The translations under genes were made by a program, and so were the position numbers. Positions 5,965 through 17,404 of a stretch of DNA of 64,000 bases are shown here, piece after piece; position 1 is the stretch's first letter, and every line of letters starts with the position of its first letter. The notes beneath the pieces are model-generated. The model worked only from the letters and a program-made list of their open reading frames with translations. It was not told the DNA's origin and did not search any database. The stretch is from Bacteroidales bacterium (GTDB lineage: Bacteria; Bacteroidota; Bacteroidia; Bacteroidales; F082): the NCBI GenBank assembly GCA_016936505.1, contig JAFGXS010000056.1:62001-126000 (forward strand). Direction: 5' to 3'.

Positions 5965-8451
5965 TTATTGCGGATCGACATCCAACTGAACCCTGACAGA
6001 TTTAAACTTTGAAAGTCCTTTAAAGCGGTCAATAACCTGCTTTAGATTCTGTTTCTCAGCATTCAGATGATGATCGCGTGGAATTTTCAGCAGAATCTGC
6101 TTAATGTACCAGTTTTTCACCCTGGAAACCATAGGATATTCTGGCCCGTAAACCCTTTTACCAAACTGTGCTCGCATGTCTTTTGCCAAAACATCAGCTG
6201 CCTCATTCAAAATTTCATATTTTTTGTGCTTAAGGCGAACCAAAACTAACCGGTAATAGGGAGGATATCTGAATTTCTGGCGTTCTGCCAACTCACGGAC
6301 ATACATTCTATGGTAATCATGATCTACCACATCACGGATAATTGGATGCGAAGGCTGCCAGCTTTGAATGATCACTTTTCCCTGCCGGTTTTTTCTTCCT
6401 GCCCTGCCACTCACCTGTTCCATCAACTGAAAACTCCTTTCGTGCGACCTGAAATCAGGGAAACTGAGCATATTATCTGCGCTTAAAATTCCGACAATCT
6501 GAACTTTGTCAAAATCAAGTCCTTTGGTAACCATCTGGGTACCTGTCAGAATATCGGTTTTCCCTTCTTCAAAATCAGTAAAAATCTTTTGAAATGCATT
6601 CTTAGATCGTGTCGTATCCAAATCCATCCGTTCAATCTTAGCTTCCGGAATTAACATCGACAGTTCTTCTTCCACCTTTTCCGTACCAAAACCCTTCATC
6701 ACCAGGTTCGGACTTTCACATTGTTCGCAAATTGGCGGAACTGGTCTCGAATAGCCGCAATAATGACATTTTAGCAAATCCTGCTTTTTATGATAAGTCA
6801 TTGTAACATCGCAATATTTACACTGCGGAACCCAATTGCACTGATCGCATTCAATACGCAAAGAAAACCCACGCCTGTTTTGAAACAAAATAGCCTGATG
6901 CTTTTCTTCCAGAGTTTGATGCAAATGATTCAACAACACAGAAGAAAAATGCGATTGCGACATTCTTCGGCGCTTTTCTTCCTTCATATTTACAACCATA
7001 ATTTCTGGCATCTGAATACCCCCGTAACGCTCTTTAAGTGTTACCAAACCGTATTTTCCGGTTTGAACATTAAAATAGGTTTCAAGGGCAGGCGTTGCAG
7101 ACCCTAAAACCACTTTTGCTTCATGCAACGTAGCCAGATATATTGCTGCATCACGAGCATTATATCGTGGTGAAGGGTCATATTGTTTGTATGAAGGATC
7201 GTGTTCCTCGTCAACAATTATCAAACCCAGATTATCAAAAGGGAGAAATAATGCCGATCGTGGCCCTAAAATGATTTTATACGGTTCATGAACACCTTTT
7301 TGCTGAATTCCGGCCACATTTTCCCAAACTTCTGCCCTTTCATTTTGATTGTATCGCGAGTGATATACCCCGACAGCATCTCCAAAATATTTTCGCAACC
7401 TCTGAATAATCTGAGTTGTTAAAGCAATTTCAGGAAGCAGATACAACACCTGCTTTCCTTCCTTCAATACATCTTCAATAAGCTTAATGTACAACTCGGT
7501 TTTTCCACTTGAAGTAACACCATGCAACAAGTTTACCTGATGTTTTTCCATCTTTTCATTAAGCTCAGAAAAAGCTGTTTGTTGTGCATCTGATAACATT
7601 ATTTTCTCCTCAGCCTGAGGTTCATTCGCTTCAAACCTGCTGATTACCTGCTCAGTTTCTAGTAAGATCCCTTTTTCAACAAGAGTAGATATTGCTGAAG
7701 CTGCATTAACCACTTTCTTTTTTATTTCATCCTTTCGTACCGTTTTTCTATTCTCCTTAGAAAAGCCTGCCAATGAAATAAAAGCGATCAGAACTTCAAG
7801 TTGTTTGTGAGCACGTTTACCGAGTTCATCCATCAAAATCTGAAGCTGATCATCTGAATTATATTGTTCAGAAAGACTAATTTTTTTCTCCTTTTTCCTA
7901 CTGTAAGTTTCTTTTAGCTCTTCCTCCATATAAATTAAATGGCGCTCAATCATATTTTTTAGTAGAGGATGCACCTTCTGAAAACCAACAATATCAGATA
8001 TCTCACTAATCGTGAGTTTTTCTCTTTCCAGCAAAGCCTCCGTAATACGAAACTCACTCTCAGACAAAGTCTCGACATCAGGTTCAAATTCAGGCGCCAA
8101 TACTACTTTCGACTCACTGCTAAGCTTAAAAGCAGAAGGCAAAGCTACCGCCATTACTTCACCAAGTGTACTCATGTAGTATTCAGCAATCCATGACCAA
8201 AATTTTATTTGGTTTCGATAAACAACGGGCCGTTCATCAAGCAAGGAAATAATATATTTGGGAACCGTTTTAGGTGGTTTTTGATGCAGTTCAAGAATCA
8301 ATCCCGCATAAACCTTCCGACTACCAAACTGTACACTAACCCGTTGACCTATTTGCACTGCTTCGTTCAGCTCAAACGGAATACGGTAGGTAAACGTTCC
8401 CGGCACAGGAAGCGGGAGCAGAACTTCGGCAAAAAGGGTGATTCTATCCAT
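5965..8451 (-). CDS. priA: Primosomal protein N' (replication restart helicase)
   Basis: The 828-residue length suits Bacteroidota PriA. The N-terminal part is the 3'-DNA-binding domain (LPLPVPGTFTYRIP, GQRVSVQFGSRKVYAGLI). The helicase core has Walker A GVTSSGKTE, the DEEH box (IVDEEHDPSYKQ), a GSATPALET motif and the C-terminal lobe with QMVTKGLDF and GRAGR. Between them lie eight Cys in paired CxxC motifs (CDQCNW, CKYC, CHYC, CEQC) that bind two zinc ions. PriA reloads the replisome at stalled forks. It acts in the cytoplasm as a monogenic unit. A TAnnTTTG box ends only 4 bases before the ATG, hinting at a leaderless mRNA. Confidence 0.95.
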   Translation of the reverse strand: MDRITLFAEVLLPLPVPGTFTYRIPFELNEAVQIGQRVSVQFGSRKVYAGLILELHQKPPKTVPKYIISLLDERPVVYRNQIKFWSWIAEYYMSTLGEVMAVALPSAFKLSSESKVVLAPEFEPDVETLSESEFRITEALLEREKLTISEISDIVGFQKVHPLLKNMIERHLIYMEEELKETYSRKKEKKISLSEQYNSDDQLQILMDELGKRAHKQLEVLIAFISLAGFSKENRKTVRKDEIKKKVVNAASAISTLVEKGILLETEQVISRFEANEPQAEEKIMLSDAQQTAFSELNEKMEKHQVNLLHGVTSSGKTELYIKLIEDVLKEGKQVLYLLPEIALTTQIIQRLRKYFGDAVGVYHSRYNQNERAEVWENVAGIQQKGVHEPYKIILGPRSALFLPFDNLGLIIVDEEHDPSYKQYDPSPRYNARDAAIYLATLHEAKVVLGSATPALETYFNVQTGKYGLVTLKERYGGIQMPEIMVVNMKEEKRRRMSQSHFSSVLLNHLHQTLEEKHQAILFQNRRGFSLRIECDQCNWVPQCKYCDVTMTYHKKQDLLKCHYCGYSRPVPPICEQCESPNLVMKGFGTEKVEEELSMLIPEAKIERMDLDTTRSKNAFQKIFTDFEEGKTDILTGTQMVTKGLDFDKVQIVGILSADNMLSFPDFRSHERSFQLMEQVSGRAGRKNRQGKVIIQSWQPSHPIIRDVVDHDYHRMYVRELAERQKFRYPPYYRLVLVRLKHKKYEILNEAADVLAKDMRAQFGKRVYGPEYPMVSRVKNWYIKQILLKIPRDHHLNAEKQNLKQVIDRFKGLSKFKSVRVQLDVDPQ

Positions 8452-8455
8452 AAAA

Positions 8456-8463
8456 CAAAGGTA
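8456..8463 (-). promoter_or_regulatory. Candidate -7 box of priA
   Basis: TACCTTTG on the minus strand ends 4 bases before the priA ATG (8451). If used, transcription would begin at or within a base or two of the start codon. Confidence 0.4.
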
Positions 8464-8597
8464 AAATATTATATTTTAATTAAAATAATAACGAGAGAAA
8501 TGAATCATCCCGTTTGGTCAATTAATCAAAAAATCGTTAAAATATCTTAAGATTATTTCACTACGACTTAGGTTCAATAGCCGACCGTTTATTTTAA

Positions 8598-10103
<1,506 letters not shown>

Positions 10104-10139
10104 TCTTTCATAGTTCTTGACGTAAAACCATTCTACTTT

Positions 10140-12152
10140 ATGAAGAAGATTTTTTCTCTCATTCTTACCATTTTTCTTGCCTGGCAATTAAATGCCCAGT
10201 CCAGATTTGACAAGCAAACACTGGTGAATATAAATGGCGACAAAATTACTGTTGGCAGCTTTTTGAATGCTTACAATAAAAATATCAAAACCGACAGTAC
10301 CACATCAATCAGAGAATATCTTAATCTTTATATTGATTTCCGGCTTAAAGTAATAGAAGCGGAACAACTTAAAATGGATACTTTAGGTTCATTCAAAAAA
10401 GAGTTGGCTCGATACAGAAAGGAACTGGCGCTGCCCTATTTTGAAAACAGGAAAATTATGGACAGTCTTGTTAAACAAGCCTGGCAAAGAGAACAATATG
10501 ACATTCGTGCCAGTCATATTTTAATAAGACTTGCGTCCAATGCTCCACCCGCTGACACACTGAAAGCCTGGAATAAAATAATGGAAATCCGCAAAGAGAT
10601 ATTAAACGGAATGAGCTTTGCTTCAGAAGCTACAAAATATTCGGAAGATCCTTCGGCCAAAGATCAAAAGGAAATACCTGGAAGAAGCCGGGCAAGAAAA
10701 GGCAACCGGGGTGATTTGGGATATTTTAGTGTTTTTAATATGATTTATCCTTTTGAAAATGCAGCTTATGCAACACCCAAAGGACAAATTTCGATGCCCA
10801 TTCGGACAATTTATGGTTATCATCTATTAAAAGTAACCGACAAAAGGCCTGCTATGGGTACAGCACAAGTTGAACATATCTTTTTTGCTTTACCACCCAA
10901 CAGCTCAAAATCAGACTCATTAAAACAGCTACGACAAATTAATGCAGTCTATCAAAAGATAAAATCAGGCATGTCATTTGAAGAAGCTGCCAGAAAATTT
11001 TCCGAAGACAAAGGTTCATCAATTGCAGGCGGCAAACTTCCTCCTTTTACTTCTAACCGGATTGTCCCCGAATTTGTGCAGGCTGTTGACACACTTAAAC
11101 CCGGTGAAGTTTCAGAACCTTTTCAAACTATCTACGGGTTCCATATTATAAAATTACTGAATAGAAAAAAACCAGGAAGTTTTAAAGATGAAGAAGATCA
11201 GATTCGACAAAAAATTACAACCGGAAAAAGACATGATATTGCACGAAAAGAACTGATTAAGGAATTGAGTGATCAATACCACACGAAAATACTGGAAAAG
11301 AATAAAGAGTTTATTATAAACCTTTTGAACCAAACTCCGAAACTCCCGAATAACCTGATCAGTAAAGAGGACTCTTCAAGAATATTATTTGAGCTGGGCA
11401 ACAAGGAACTAGTTTCATACAATTGCGGAGAATTTGTTTGGTTTGTAAGAAATAAAAAACAACACCAGAAAGGGAATAATACAGAATTAAATACCGAAAT
11501 GCTTTTCACGAAATTTCTGGATGATAAAATACTAAGTTATTACAATGATCATCTGGAACAGGAATTCCCTGAATTCAAAAGCTTGATGCAGGAATACCAC
11601 GATGGCATTTTACTTTTTAATCTTACCAGCAAGAAGGTTTGGAACAAAGCCCCCTCAGACACACTCGGACTTAAGAAATATTTTACTGAACACCGAAACA
11701 AATACATACAGAATGCGGGCGTAAAAGCTATAATATTCACAGCACCTAAATATCTGGATACATCAATGCAGCAACTGATTAAATCATATCCCGATGGACG
11801 TTTGCTTAAGCAGGCTATGAACACAGGTAAAATTAAAAACAGTGATGAAATAAAAATAATATCTGACGTTTTTCATAAAGGTGATAACAAGATCATTGAC
11901 AACGTCAATTGGAACAAAGGCTGGTCGGTTGCCAAACCTGATCAAAAGAATGTGAATTTTGTTTATATTTCAGAGGTTTTGACCAAACGTCCGAAAACTT
12001 ATAATGAAGCTTTGGGTCAGGTTATTGCAGATTACCAGGATGTGTTACAAAATGAATGGGTTAAGAACCTAAGGAATAAATATACGGTTCAGATCAACGA
12101 AAAAGCATTGGAAAAACTGATCAGAAAATACAGAAGATCTAATAGTAAATAA
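10140..12152 (+). CDS. Periplasmic peptidyl-prolyl isomerase with two parvulin domains
   Basis: The 670-residue protein has a signal peptide (MKKIFSLILTIFLAWQLNAQ) and no lipobox, so it is periplasmic. Two parvulin-type rotamase domains lie at about 122-234 (ASHILIR to YGYHLLKV) and 243-342 (EHIFFAL to YGFHIIKL). A long C-terminal part of about 320 residues has no motif I know. The first of three consecutive genes for SurA-like factors, it overlaps the next by one base (TAATG). Likely role: chaperoning or isomerising outer-membrane proteins during transit. The long tail sets it apart from classical SurA. Confidence 0.85.
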   Translation: MKKIFSLILTIFLAWQLNAQSRFDKQTLVNINGDKITVGSFLNAYNKNIKTDSTTSIREYLNLYIDFRLKVIEAEQLKMDTLGSFKKELARYRKELALPYFENRKIMDSLVKQAWQREQYDIRASHILIRLASNAPPADTLKAWNKIMEIRKEILNGMSFASEATKYSEDPSAKDQKEIPGRSRARKGNRGDLGYFSVFNMIYPFENAAYATPKGQISMPIRTIYGYHLLKVTDKRPAMGTAQVEHIFFALPPNSSKSDSLKQLRQINAVYQKIKSGMSFEEAARKFSEDKGSSIAGGKLPPFTSNRIVPEFVQAVDTLKPGEVSEPFQTIYGFHIIKLLNRKKPGSFKDEEDQIRQKITTGKRHDIARKELIKELSDQYHTKILEKNKEFIINLLNQTPKLPNNLISKEDSSRILFELGNKELVSYNCGEFVWFVRNKKQHQKGNNTELNTEMLFTKFLDDKILSYYNDHLEQEFPEFKSLMQEYHDGILLFNLTSKKVWNKAPSDTLGLKKYFTEHRNKYIQNAGVKAIIFTAPKYLDTSMQQLIKSYPDGRLLKQAMNTGKIKNSDEIKIISDVFHKGDNKIIDNVNWNKGWSVAKPDQKNVNFVYISEVLTKRPKTYNEALGQVIADYQDVLQNEWVKNLRNKYTVQINEKALEKLIRKYRRSNSK

Positions 12153-13048
12153 TGAACTCAACAACAAGAAAAATACAGCGTATTTTACAGCCTTATACTG
12201 TATTAGTTGTTGCATTGATTATAATTACTTTTTCTTCTTGCAAAAATCAAGGAAGGAAAAACAACGATATTCCCCTGGCCAGAGTTGACGGAAAATATCT
12301 TTATGAAAGCGATCTTAAGGGTATTTTTCCAAAAGGAATATCATCTAAAGACAGTCTTGTACTGACTCACAATTACATTGAAAAATGGGTTCACACCCAA
12401 TTATTACTGGAACAAGCCGAAAAAAACCTGCCAGAAGATCAATTACATTTTCAAAAACAGCTTGAAGAGTACAGAAATTCTTTAATCACTTACGCATACG
12501 AAAATGAATATGTAAAACAGAATATTGACACAACTGTAACTGAAAAAGAAATTGAAGACTACTACAATAGCCATTTAAAAGATTTTGAATTAAAAGAGAA
12601 TATTGTCAAAATAGTTTACGTTATTTTAAATAAAAAGAAAGACAATTTCTTAAAGCAGGAAAAAACGTTCAGAAAGATGTTCAACCTTCCCGACAGTGTT
12701 CTTCTTGACTCTTTAGAAAAATATGCTCCTGGCCGATCACTAAGTTTTTCATCAGACACAAATAACTGGATTCCTTTTAACGATGTGGTGAAGGTTTTTC
12801 CGATTGAAACCTATAATCAGGAATTCTATTTAAAAAACCACAGAATTATTTCGTTAGCGGGCGAAAACAAAGCATATCTGATTAAATTTGTCAACTTTAA
12901 AATTAAGGATGAGAATTCTCCTTTAGAACTTGAATCCGGATTTATACGAAGTATAATTATCAACCAGAGGAAAAAAGCATTAATATATCAATTACGGAAG
13001 GATATTTTTGAACAAGCCAGTAAGCAAAAACTATTTGAAATATATTAA
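12152..13048 (+). CDS. Lipoprotein of the SurA-like operon, PPIase-related
   Basis: The 298-residue product has a signal with a lipobox-like TFSSC (Cys30) after a hydrophobic helix, so it should be membrane-anchored. The region after the anchor (ARVDGKYLYESDL) and the 'VTEKEIEDYYNSHLKDFEL' segment match the N-terminal chaperone part of SurA/PrsA-type foldases. No recognisable parvulin core (no 'GYHII' strand) is present. It is probably a chaperone-only relative. The start overlaps the previous stop by one base and the next gene follows 8 bases on, a tight three-gene operon. Confidence 0.65.
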   Translation: MNSTTRKIQRILQPYTVLVVALIIITFSSCKNQGRKNNDIPLARVDGKYLYESDLKGIFPKGISSKDSLVLTHNYIEKWVHTQLLLEQAEKNLPEDQLHFQKQLEEYRNSLITYAYENEYVKQNIDTTVTEKEIEDYYNSHLKDFELKENIVKIVYVILNKKKDNFLKQEKTFRKMFNLPDSVLLDSLEKYAPGRSLSFSSDTNNWIPFNDVVKVFPIETYNQEFYLKNHRIISLAGENKAYLIKFVNFKIKDENSPLELESGFIRSIIINQRKKALIYQLRKDIFEQASKQKLFEIY

Positions 13049-13056
13049 ATAATAAA

Positions 13057-14463
13057 ATGATAAAGAAATCTTTGAACATTAAAACACCATTATCCAAAGC
13101 GGCAGGGCTTATTTTACTTATTTTATTGACCACAAATTTTGCTTTTGCGCAGAATAATACTGATAATACCAAAGACTCAAAAGGAAAAGTTGTCGACAGA
13201 GTTGTTGCTATTGTAGGTAATAGCGTGATTTTAGAATCAGATATTGATAATCAATATCTGAATTTACGCATGCAGGGCCAGGTTCCGAGTGGAAACGAAC
13301 GTGAAGTTAAATGTAAAATCCTTGAAACACAACTTTACCAGAAGCTAATGTTGGCCGAAGCTCAATTTGACAGCCTAAAAGTTGACGAAACACAAGTTCA
13401 GGGTGAAGTATCAAGTCGCCTGGCAAGCTTCATCAATAATTTTGGAAGCCAGGAAAGAATGGAAAAATATTATGGAAAAAGCATCAATCAGATTAGAGCC
13501 GAACTCCACGATATTATTAAAGAACAAATGCTCAGTCAGCAGGTACAGCAAAAAATTATTGGCAATGTTACCGTAACCCCTTCAGAAATTGCAAACTTCT
13601 ATAAACAAATGCCTAAAGACAGTATTCCGTTGATCAAAACAGAATATATTGTACGGCAGTTGGTTCTTGAACCTCCAATAACTGTTCAGGAAAAGCTCAG
13701 AGTTAAAAAACAATTACTGGAACTAAGAAAAAGAATTTTAAACGGTGAAAGTTTTGCTACTCTGGCAGTTCTTTATTCGGAGGATCCGGGTTCTGCCAGC
13801 AAAGGTGGAGAACTGGGTTTCTATGGAAAAGGACAGCTTTATCCAGAGTTTGAAAAAGCGGCTTACAAACTAAAACCCGGACAAATCTCAGATATAGTTG
13901 AAACAAAAACAGGTTATCATATCATTCAAATGATTGAACGCAAAGGCGATTATATCAATGTTCGTCATATTTTACTTGTCCCCAAAGTATCACCAGAAGC
14001 ATTACAGAAGGCCAAAAACAAACTCGACTCTATTGCAGGTCTGATCCGTTCAGATTCATTAACTTTTAATAAAGCCGTGAAAGAGTTTTCACAGGGTCCA
14101 AACAGAAATAATGGAGGATATCTTTTGAATCCTCAAACCGGCGGTGTTGAATTTGAAGGAGAACAACTCAGCGCAAAAGTTTCATACATCATCAACAACT
14201 TAAAACCAGGTGAAATTTCGAATCCTGTACCTTTTAAAACTGATGATCAGAAAGATGCTTATAGGATCTTATACCTTGAAAAGAAAATTCCGGCACACAG
14301 GGCTAATCTGGAGCTTGATTATGATAAAATTGAGAAGTGGGCTTTGATGGACAAACAACAAAAGGTCATAAATCAATGGATCAATGATAAGGCAGCTTTA
14401 ACATATGTCAAAATTATTCCAGGCTATCAAACATGCCATTTCGATCACAAATGGATTAAGTAA
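13057..14463 (+). CDS. surA: SurA-type periplasmic chaperone/peptidyl-prolyl isomerase
   Basis: The 468-residue protein has a signal peptide ending near AFAQ (32). The N-terminal chaperone domain contains the conserved 'VVAIVGNSVILESDI' (48-63). Two parvulin domains follow at about 196-295 (SEDPGSASKGGELGFYGKG, TGYHIIQM) and 302-410 (NVRHILL), the second with a weaker active site, as in SurA of other phyla. SurA escorts unfolded outer-membrane proteins across the periplasm to the BAM complex. It ends the three-gene operon; a strong terminator follows at 14478. Confidence 0.9.
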   Translation: MIKKSLNIKTPLSKAAGLILLILLTTNFAFAQNNTDNTKDSKGKVVDRVVAIVGNSVILESDIDNQYLNLRMQGQVPSGNEREVKCKILETQLYQKLMLAEAQFDSLKVDETQVQGEVSSRLASFINNFGSQERMEKYYGKSINQIRAELHDIIKEQMLSQQVQQKIIGNVTVTPSEIANFYKQMPKDSIPLIKTEYIVRQLVLEPPITVQEKLRVKKQLLELRKRILNGESFATLAVLYSEDPGSASKGGELGFYGKGQLYPEFEKAAYKLKPGQISDIVETKTGYHIIQMIERKGDYINVRHILLVPKVSPEALQKAKNKLDSIAGLIRSDSLTFNKAVKEFSQGPNRNNGGYLLNPQTGGVEFEGEQLSAKVSYIINNLKPGEISNPVPFKTDDQKDAYRILYLEKKIPAHRANLELDYDKIEKWALMDKQQKVINQWINDKAALTYVKIIPGYQTCHFDHKWIK

Positions 14464-14477
14464 AAGTTTATAATATT

Positions 14478-14512
14478 AAAAAAACGGCAAAGTTACCTTT
14501 GCCGTTTTTTTT
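14478..14512. terminator. Bidirectional terminator between surA and the Cys-motif gene
   Basis: The inverted repeat AAAACGGCAAAG-tta-CCTTTGCCGTTTT is flanked by A-runs on the left and T-runs on the right, so it can stop transcripts from both convergent units. It overlaps the last codon of the minus-strand gene ending at 14511. Confidence 0.85.
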
Positions 14513-15275
14513 ATTCATCTAGTCCGATTCTGACAAAATCATCAACATCAGGAAAATCAGCTTCAACTTTTCTGATCATCCGATATAAATGCAACATAAT
14601 TCCATTGGTCACCAAACTTACTTCGGGGAAATAATCTTTTAGTAAGAACCAGGCAACCAAAGAACGGGACATCATTTCTTTTACTGTTTTAGCTGTGCCT
14701 GTTGCTGAAGGAAGATCTTCTATCTCCGTTGAATTCTGTTCCTCTTTTCCCTGAATATAAAAGACTCTTGATATCTTTAAAAACAACTGAAGCTGGTATC
14801 TCATTACCACCGCCAGCCAATGATTCACTAATACTATTTCCTCCTCAGGCAATTCATCAGAAACAAACTGAAATACAGAACCGGGATCCATATCCTTCAT
14901 TTGTATTTTTCCTGATTCAGCTAGACTATCCAACAAATCATCTACCATATCTTCATAAGTTCTTCCAGCAGGAAAAAGCGGATTCTTAATTACTTTGCCA
15001 TGAAACAGGCCAAAACTAGAACGCACTTTCATGCTTTCAAATTCATCCACACTGGCCCCCATGGAAATTGATCTTTTTTTAAGATAATCTACAACCTCAT
15101 CATAATGACTATCTATTGATTGCCAGAAAAGCTTGTTTTCTTCATCATAAAAAGACAATGGTTTGCTTCTTTGAACGCGATCATCTACATTGTAGGCTTC
15201 ACATAAAGATCCGAAGGCACAGCGTTCGCACCAACGATCGCAGTATATATATATATCTGAAATTTTCTGTATCAT
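14511..15275 (-). CDS. Conserved hypothetical protein with N-terminal four-Cys motif
   Basis: The 254-residue protein starts with a compact Cys cluster (C12, C16, C19, C25; spacing x3-x2-x5) able to bind zinc or an iron-sulfur cluster. The rest is mostly helical and acidic (SHYDEVVDYLKKRS, TYEDMVDDLLDSLAE), with no signal peptide. I do not recognise a named family. It follows the ABC ATPase gene by 2 bases at the end of the grpE-dnaJ operon, in the place where an ABC permease might be expected. A role linked to protein quality control or metal handling is a guess from position only. Confidence 0.6.
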   Translation of the reverse strand: MIQKISDIYIYCDRWCERCAFGSLCEAYNVDDRVQRSKPLSFYDEENKLFWQSIDSHYDEVVDYLKKRSISMGASVDEFESMKVRSSFGLFHGKVIKNPLFPAGRTYEDMVDDLLDSLAESGKIQMKDMDPGSVFQFVSDELPEEEIVLVNHWLAVVMRYQLQLFLKISRVFYIQGKEEQNSTEIEDLPSATGTAKTVKEMMSRSLVAWFLLKDYFPEVSLVTNGIMLHLYRMIRKVEADFPDVDDFVRIGLDE

Positions 15276-15277
15276 TT

Positions 15278-16192
15278 TTAATGATTTTTGTTCACTTCCT
15301 GAATAAAAATATCATTCAGTGAGGGTAGAATTTCTCTAAAAGAAACAACTTCAACATGAGAAATCACATCTTTCAGCAGGTCGTTGGGAACAACTTGCTG
15401 ATTTAATATTTTCACTTTAGCATATCGAACGCCACAAAACTCTGTTTCACCTAAAATACTATAGTGTTCAGAATTAAGATTAAGAGAAACTGCGGACTGA
15501 TAGCCCAACTCAAAAACATGTTCTTTAAACTGATGCTTAATTTCATGAATTGATCCGGAGAGTATACTTTTTCCTTTGTTAATTAATGCCATCTGATCGC
15601 AAAGTTCTTCTACAGATGCCATGTTATGCGTTGAAAATATTATTGTTGCCCCCTGATTTCTAAGATTTAAAATTTCATCTTTCAGCAGGTTAACATTTAT
15701 AGGATCAAAACCACTAAAAGGTTCATCAAAAATAAGCAAGCGGGGTTCATGCAAAACAGTTACAATAAACTGAATCTTTTGTTGCATACCCTTTGATAGT
15801 TCCTCAACTTTACGATCCCACCACGAACCTATTTCAAATTTGTCGAACCAAAATTTTAACTTTTTGCGGGCATCTTTAGACGATAATCCTTTCAACTGAG
15901 CCAGATACAATGCCTGCTCGCCAACCTTCATTTTTTTATACAGTCCACGCTCTTCCGGAAGATATCCTATTTGAGCAATGTCGGATATGTTGATCCTGTT
16001 TCCATCCAAAAGAATTTCACCCTCATCAGCAATGTTAATCATATTGATGATGCGAATTAATGTTGTCTTACCAGCGCCATTAGGACCAAGAAGTCCATAT
16101 ATCGATTGCTCAGGTACATCAAAGTTTATGTTTTGTAAAACCTGATGTCGGTCATAACTTTTGGAAATATTCTGAACGCTAAGATGAGCCAT
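15278..16192 (-). CDS. ABC transporter ATP-binding protein (NatA-like)
   Basis: The 304-residue ATPase has Walker A GPNGAGKTT (36-44), signature LSKGMQQK (132-139), Walker B LLIFDEP (152-158) and the H-loop (FSTHNM). The C-terminal 80 residues resemble the DUF4162 tail of NatA/CcmA-type exporters. The neighbours are dnaJ (3 bases upstream) and a soluble Cys-motif protein (2 bases downstream), so no permease is encoded beside it; its membrane partner must lie elsewhere or be absent. The substrate cannot be predicted. Confidence 0.85.
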   Translation of the reverse strand: MAHLSVQNISKSYDRHQVLQNINFDVPEQSIYGLLGPNGAGKTTLIRIINMINIADEGEILLDGNRINISDIAQIGYLPEERGLYKKMKVGEQALYLAQLKGLSSKDARKKLKFWFDKFEIGSWWDRKVEELSKGMQQKIQFIVTVLHEPRLLIFDEPFSGFDPINVNLLKDEILNLRNQGATIIFSTHNMASVEELCDQMALINKGKSILSGSIHEIKHQFKEHVFELGYQSAVSLNLNSEHYSILGETEFCGVRYAKVKILNQQVVPNDLLKDVISHVEVVSFREILPSLNDIFIQEVNKNH

Positions 16193-16195
16193 AAC

Positions 16196-17356
16196 CTATG
16201 AGAAAAACTCCCGCATACGATCAAAATAACTTTTATCCTGAGCTGTGGGATTAGGTTTAAAATTTTGAGATTTGCTAAGATCTTCCAGAATTTTCTTTTC
16301 TTCAGAACTTAATGATTTCGGTGTCCACACATTCACATTTACCAGCAAATCACCCTTACCATAACCATTAATATCGGGCAATCCTTTACCTCTCAATCGA
16401 AGGACTTTACCACCCTGTGTACCTGATGGCAATTTAACTTTTACTTTTCCATCCACCGTAGGAACCTCAACTGTAGTTCCTATAGCAGCATCAGGAAAAC
16501 TAACATACAAATCGTACAAAAGGTTACTACCATCTCTTTTTAGTTCATCATGAGGTTCTTCTTCAATCAAGATGATTAAGTCGCCGGGAATTCCTCCCCT
16601 TGCTGCAGCATTACCTTTTCCGCTCATGCTCAATTGCATTCCGTCGTTAACCCCAGCAGGAATTTTAATGGAAACCACTTCTTCAGCCCGTTCTATTCCA
16701 TCACCATGACAAACCTTGCATTTATTGGTAATAATTGTGCCTTCTCCTCCACATTGCGGACAAGTTGAAGAAGTTTGCATTTGACCAAGAAAAGTATTGG
16801 TTACCCGGGTAACCTGACCTGTTCCATGACATGTTGGGCAGGTTACAGGCTGACTTCCTTTTTCAGCTCCTGTTCCGTTACATTCATGACAGGAAACATA
16901 TTTCTTAATTTTAATTTTTTTCTCAACTCCATGAGCCATTTCCGACAAATTCAATCTTACACGAACCCTCAGGTTTGAACCTTTATTTACTCTGTGCCTT
17001 CCAGAGCCGCCGAAACCAGCACTACCAAAACCTCCCCCAAAGCCAAAATGACCGCCAAAAATATCACCAAAATGACTAAAGATATCATCCATACTCATTC
17101 CGGCACCTCCAAAACCACCTCCAGGTCCGCCTTTCATCCCAGCATGGCCAAACTGATCGTAACGGCTTCTTTTTTCCTGATTACTTAAAACCTCATAAGC
17201 TTCAGCTGCTTCTTTGAATTTCTCTTCCGACTCTGGATCACCAGGATTCTTATCAGGATGATATTTAATCGCCATTTTACGGTAGGCTTTTTTTATCTCA
17301 TCCGGAGTAGCATTTTTGGATACACCCAATATGTCGTAATAGTCTCTTTTGCTCAT
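16196..17356 (-). CDS. dnaJ: Chaperone protein DnaJ
   Basis: The 386-residue type-I Hsp40 shows a J domain with HPD (33-35), a Gly/Phe-rich linker (about 73-125: [24 protein letters not shown]), four CxxCxGxG zinc repeats ([32 protein letters not shown]) and the C-terminal substrate-binding domain. It delivers clients to DnaK and stimulates its ATPase; DnaK itself is not in this window. It is cotranscribed with grpE (48 bases upstream). Confidence 0.97.
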   Translation of the reverse strand: MSKRDYYDILGVSKNATPDEIKKAYRKMAIKYHPDKNPGDPESEEKFKEAAEAYEVLSNQEKRSRYDQFGHAGMKGGPGGGFGGAGMSMDDIFSHFGDIFGGHFGFGGGFGSAGFGGSGRHRVNKGSNLRVRVRLNLSEMAHGVEKKIKIKKYVSCHECNGTGAEKGSQPVTCPTCHGTGQVTRVTNTFLGQMQTSSTCPQCGGEGTIITNKCKVCHGDGIERAEEVVSIKIPAGVNDGMQLSMSGKGNAAARGGIPGDLIILIEEEPHDELKRDGSNLLYDLYVSFPDAAIGTTVEVPTVDGKVKVKLPSGTQGGKVLRLRGKGLPDINGYGKGDLLVNVNVWTPKSLSSEEKKILEDLSKSQNFKPNPTAQDKSYFDRMREFFS

Positions 17357-17404
17357 TGAATTAAAATTTCTGGTAAGACAAACCCTGCCTTTAATTAGTT
17401 TAAA

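Noticed and set aside
14511-15275. ABC permease following the ATPase
   Set aside because: The encoded protein has no transmembrane helices.
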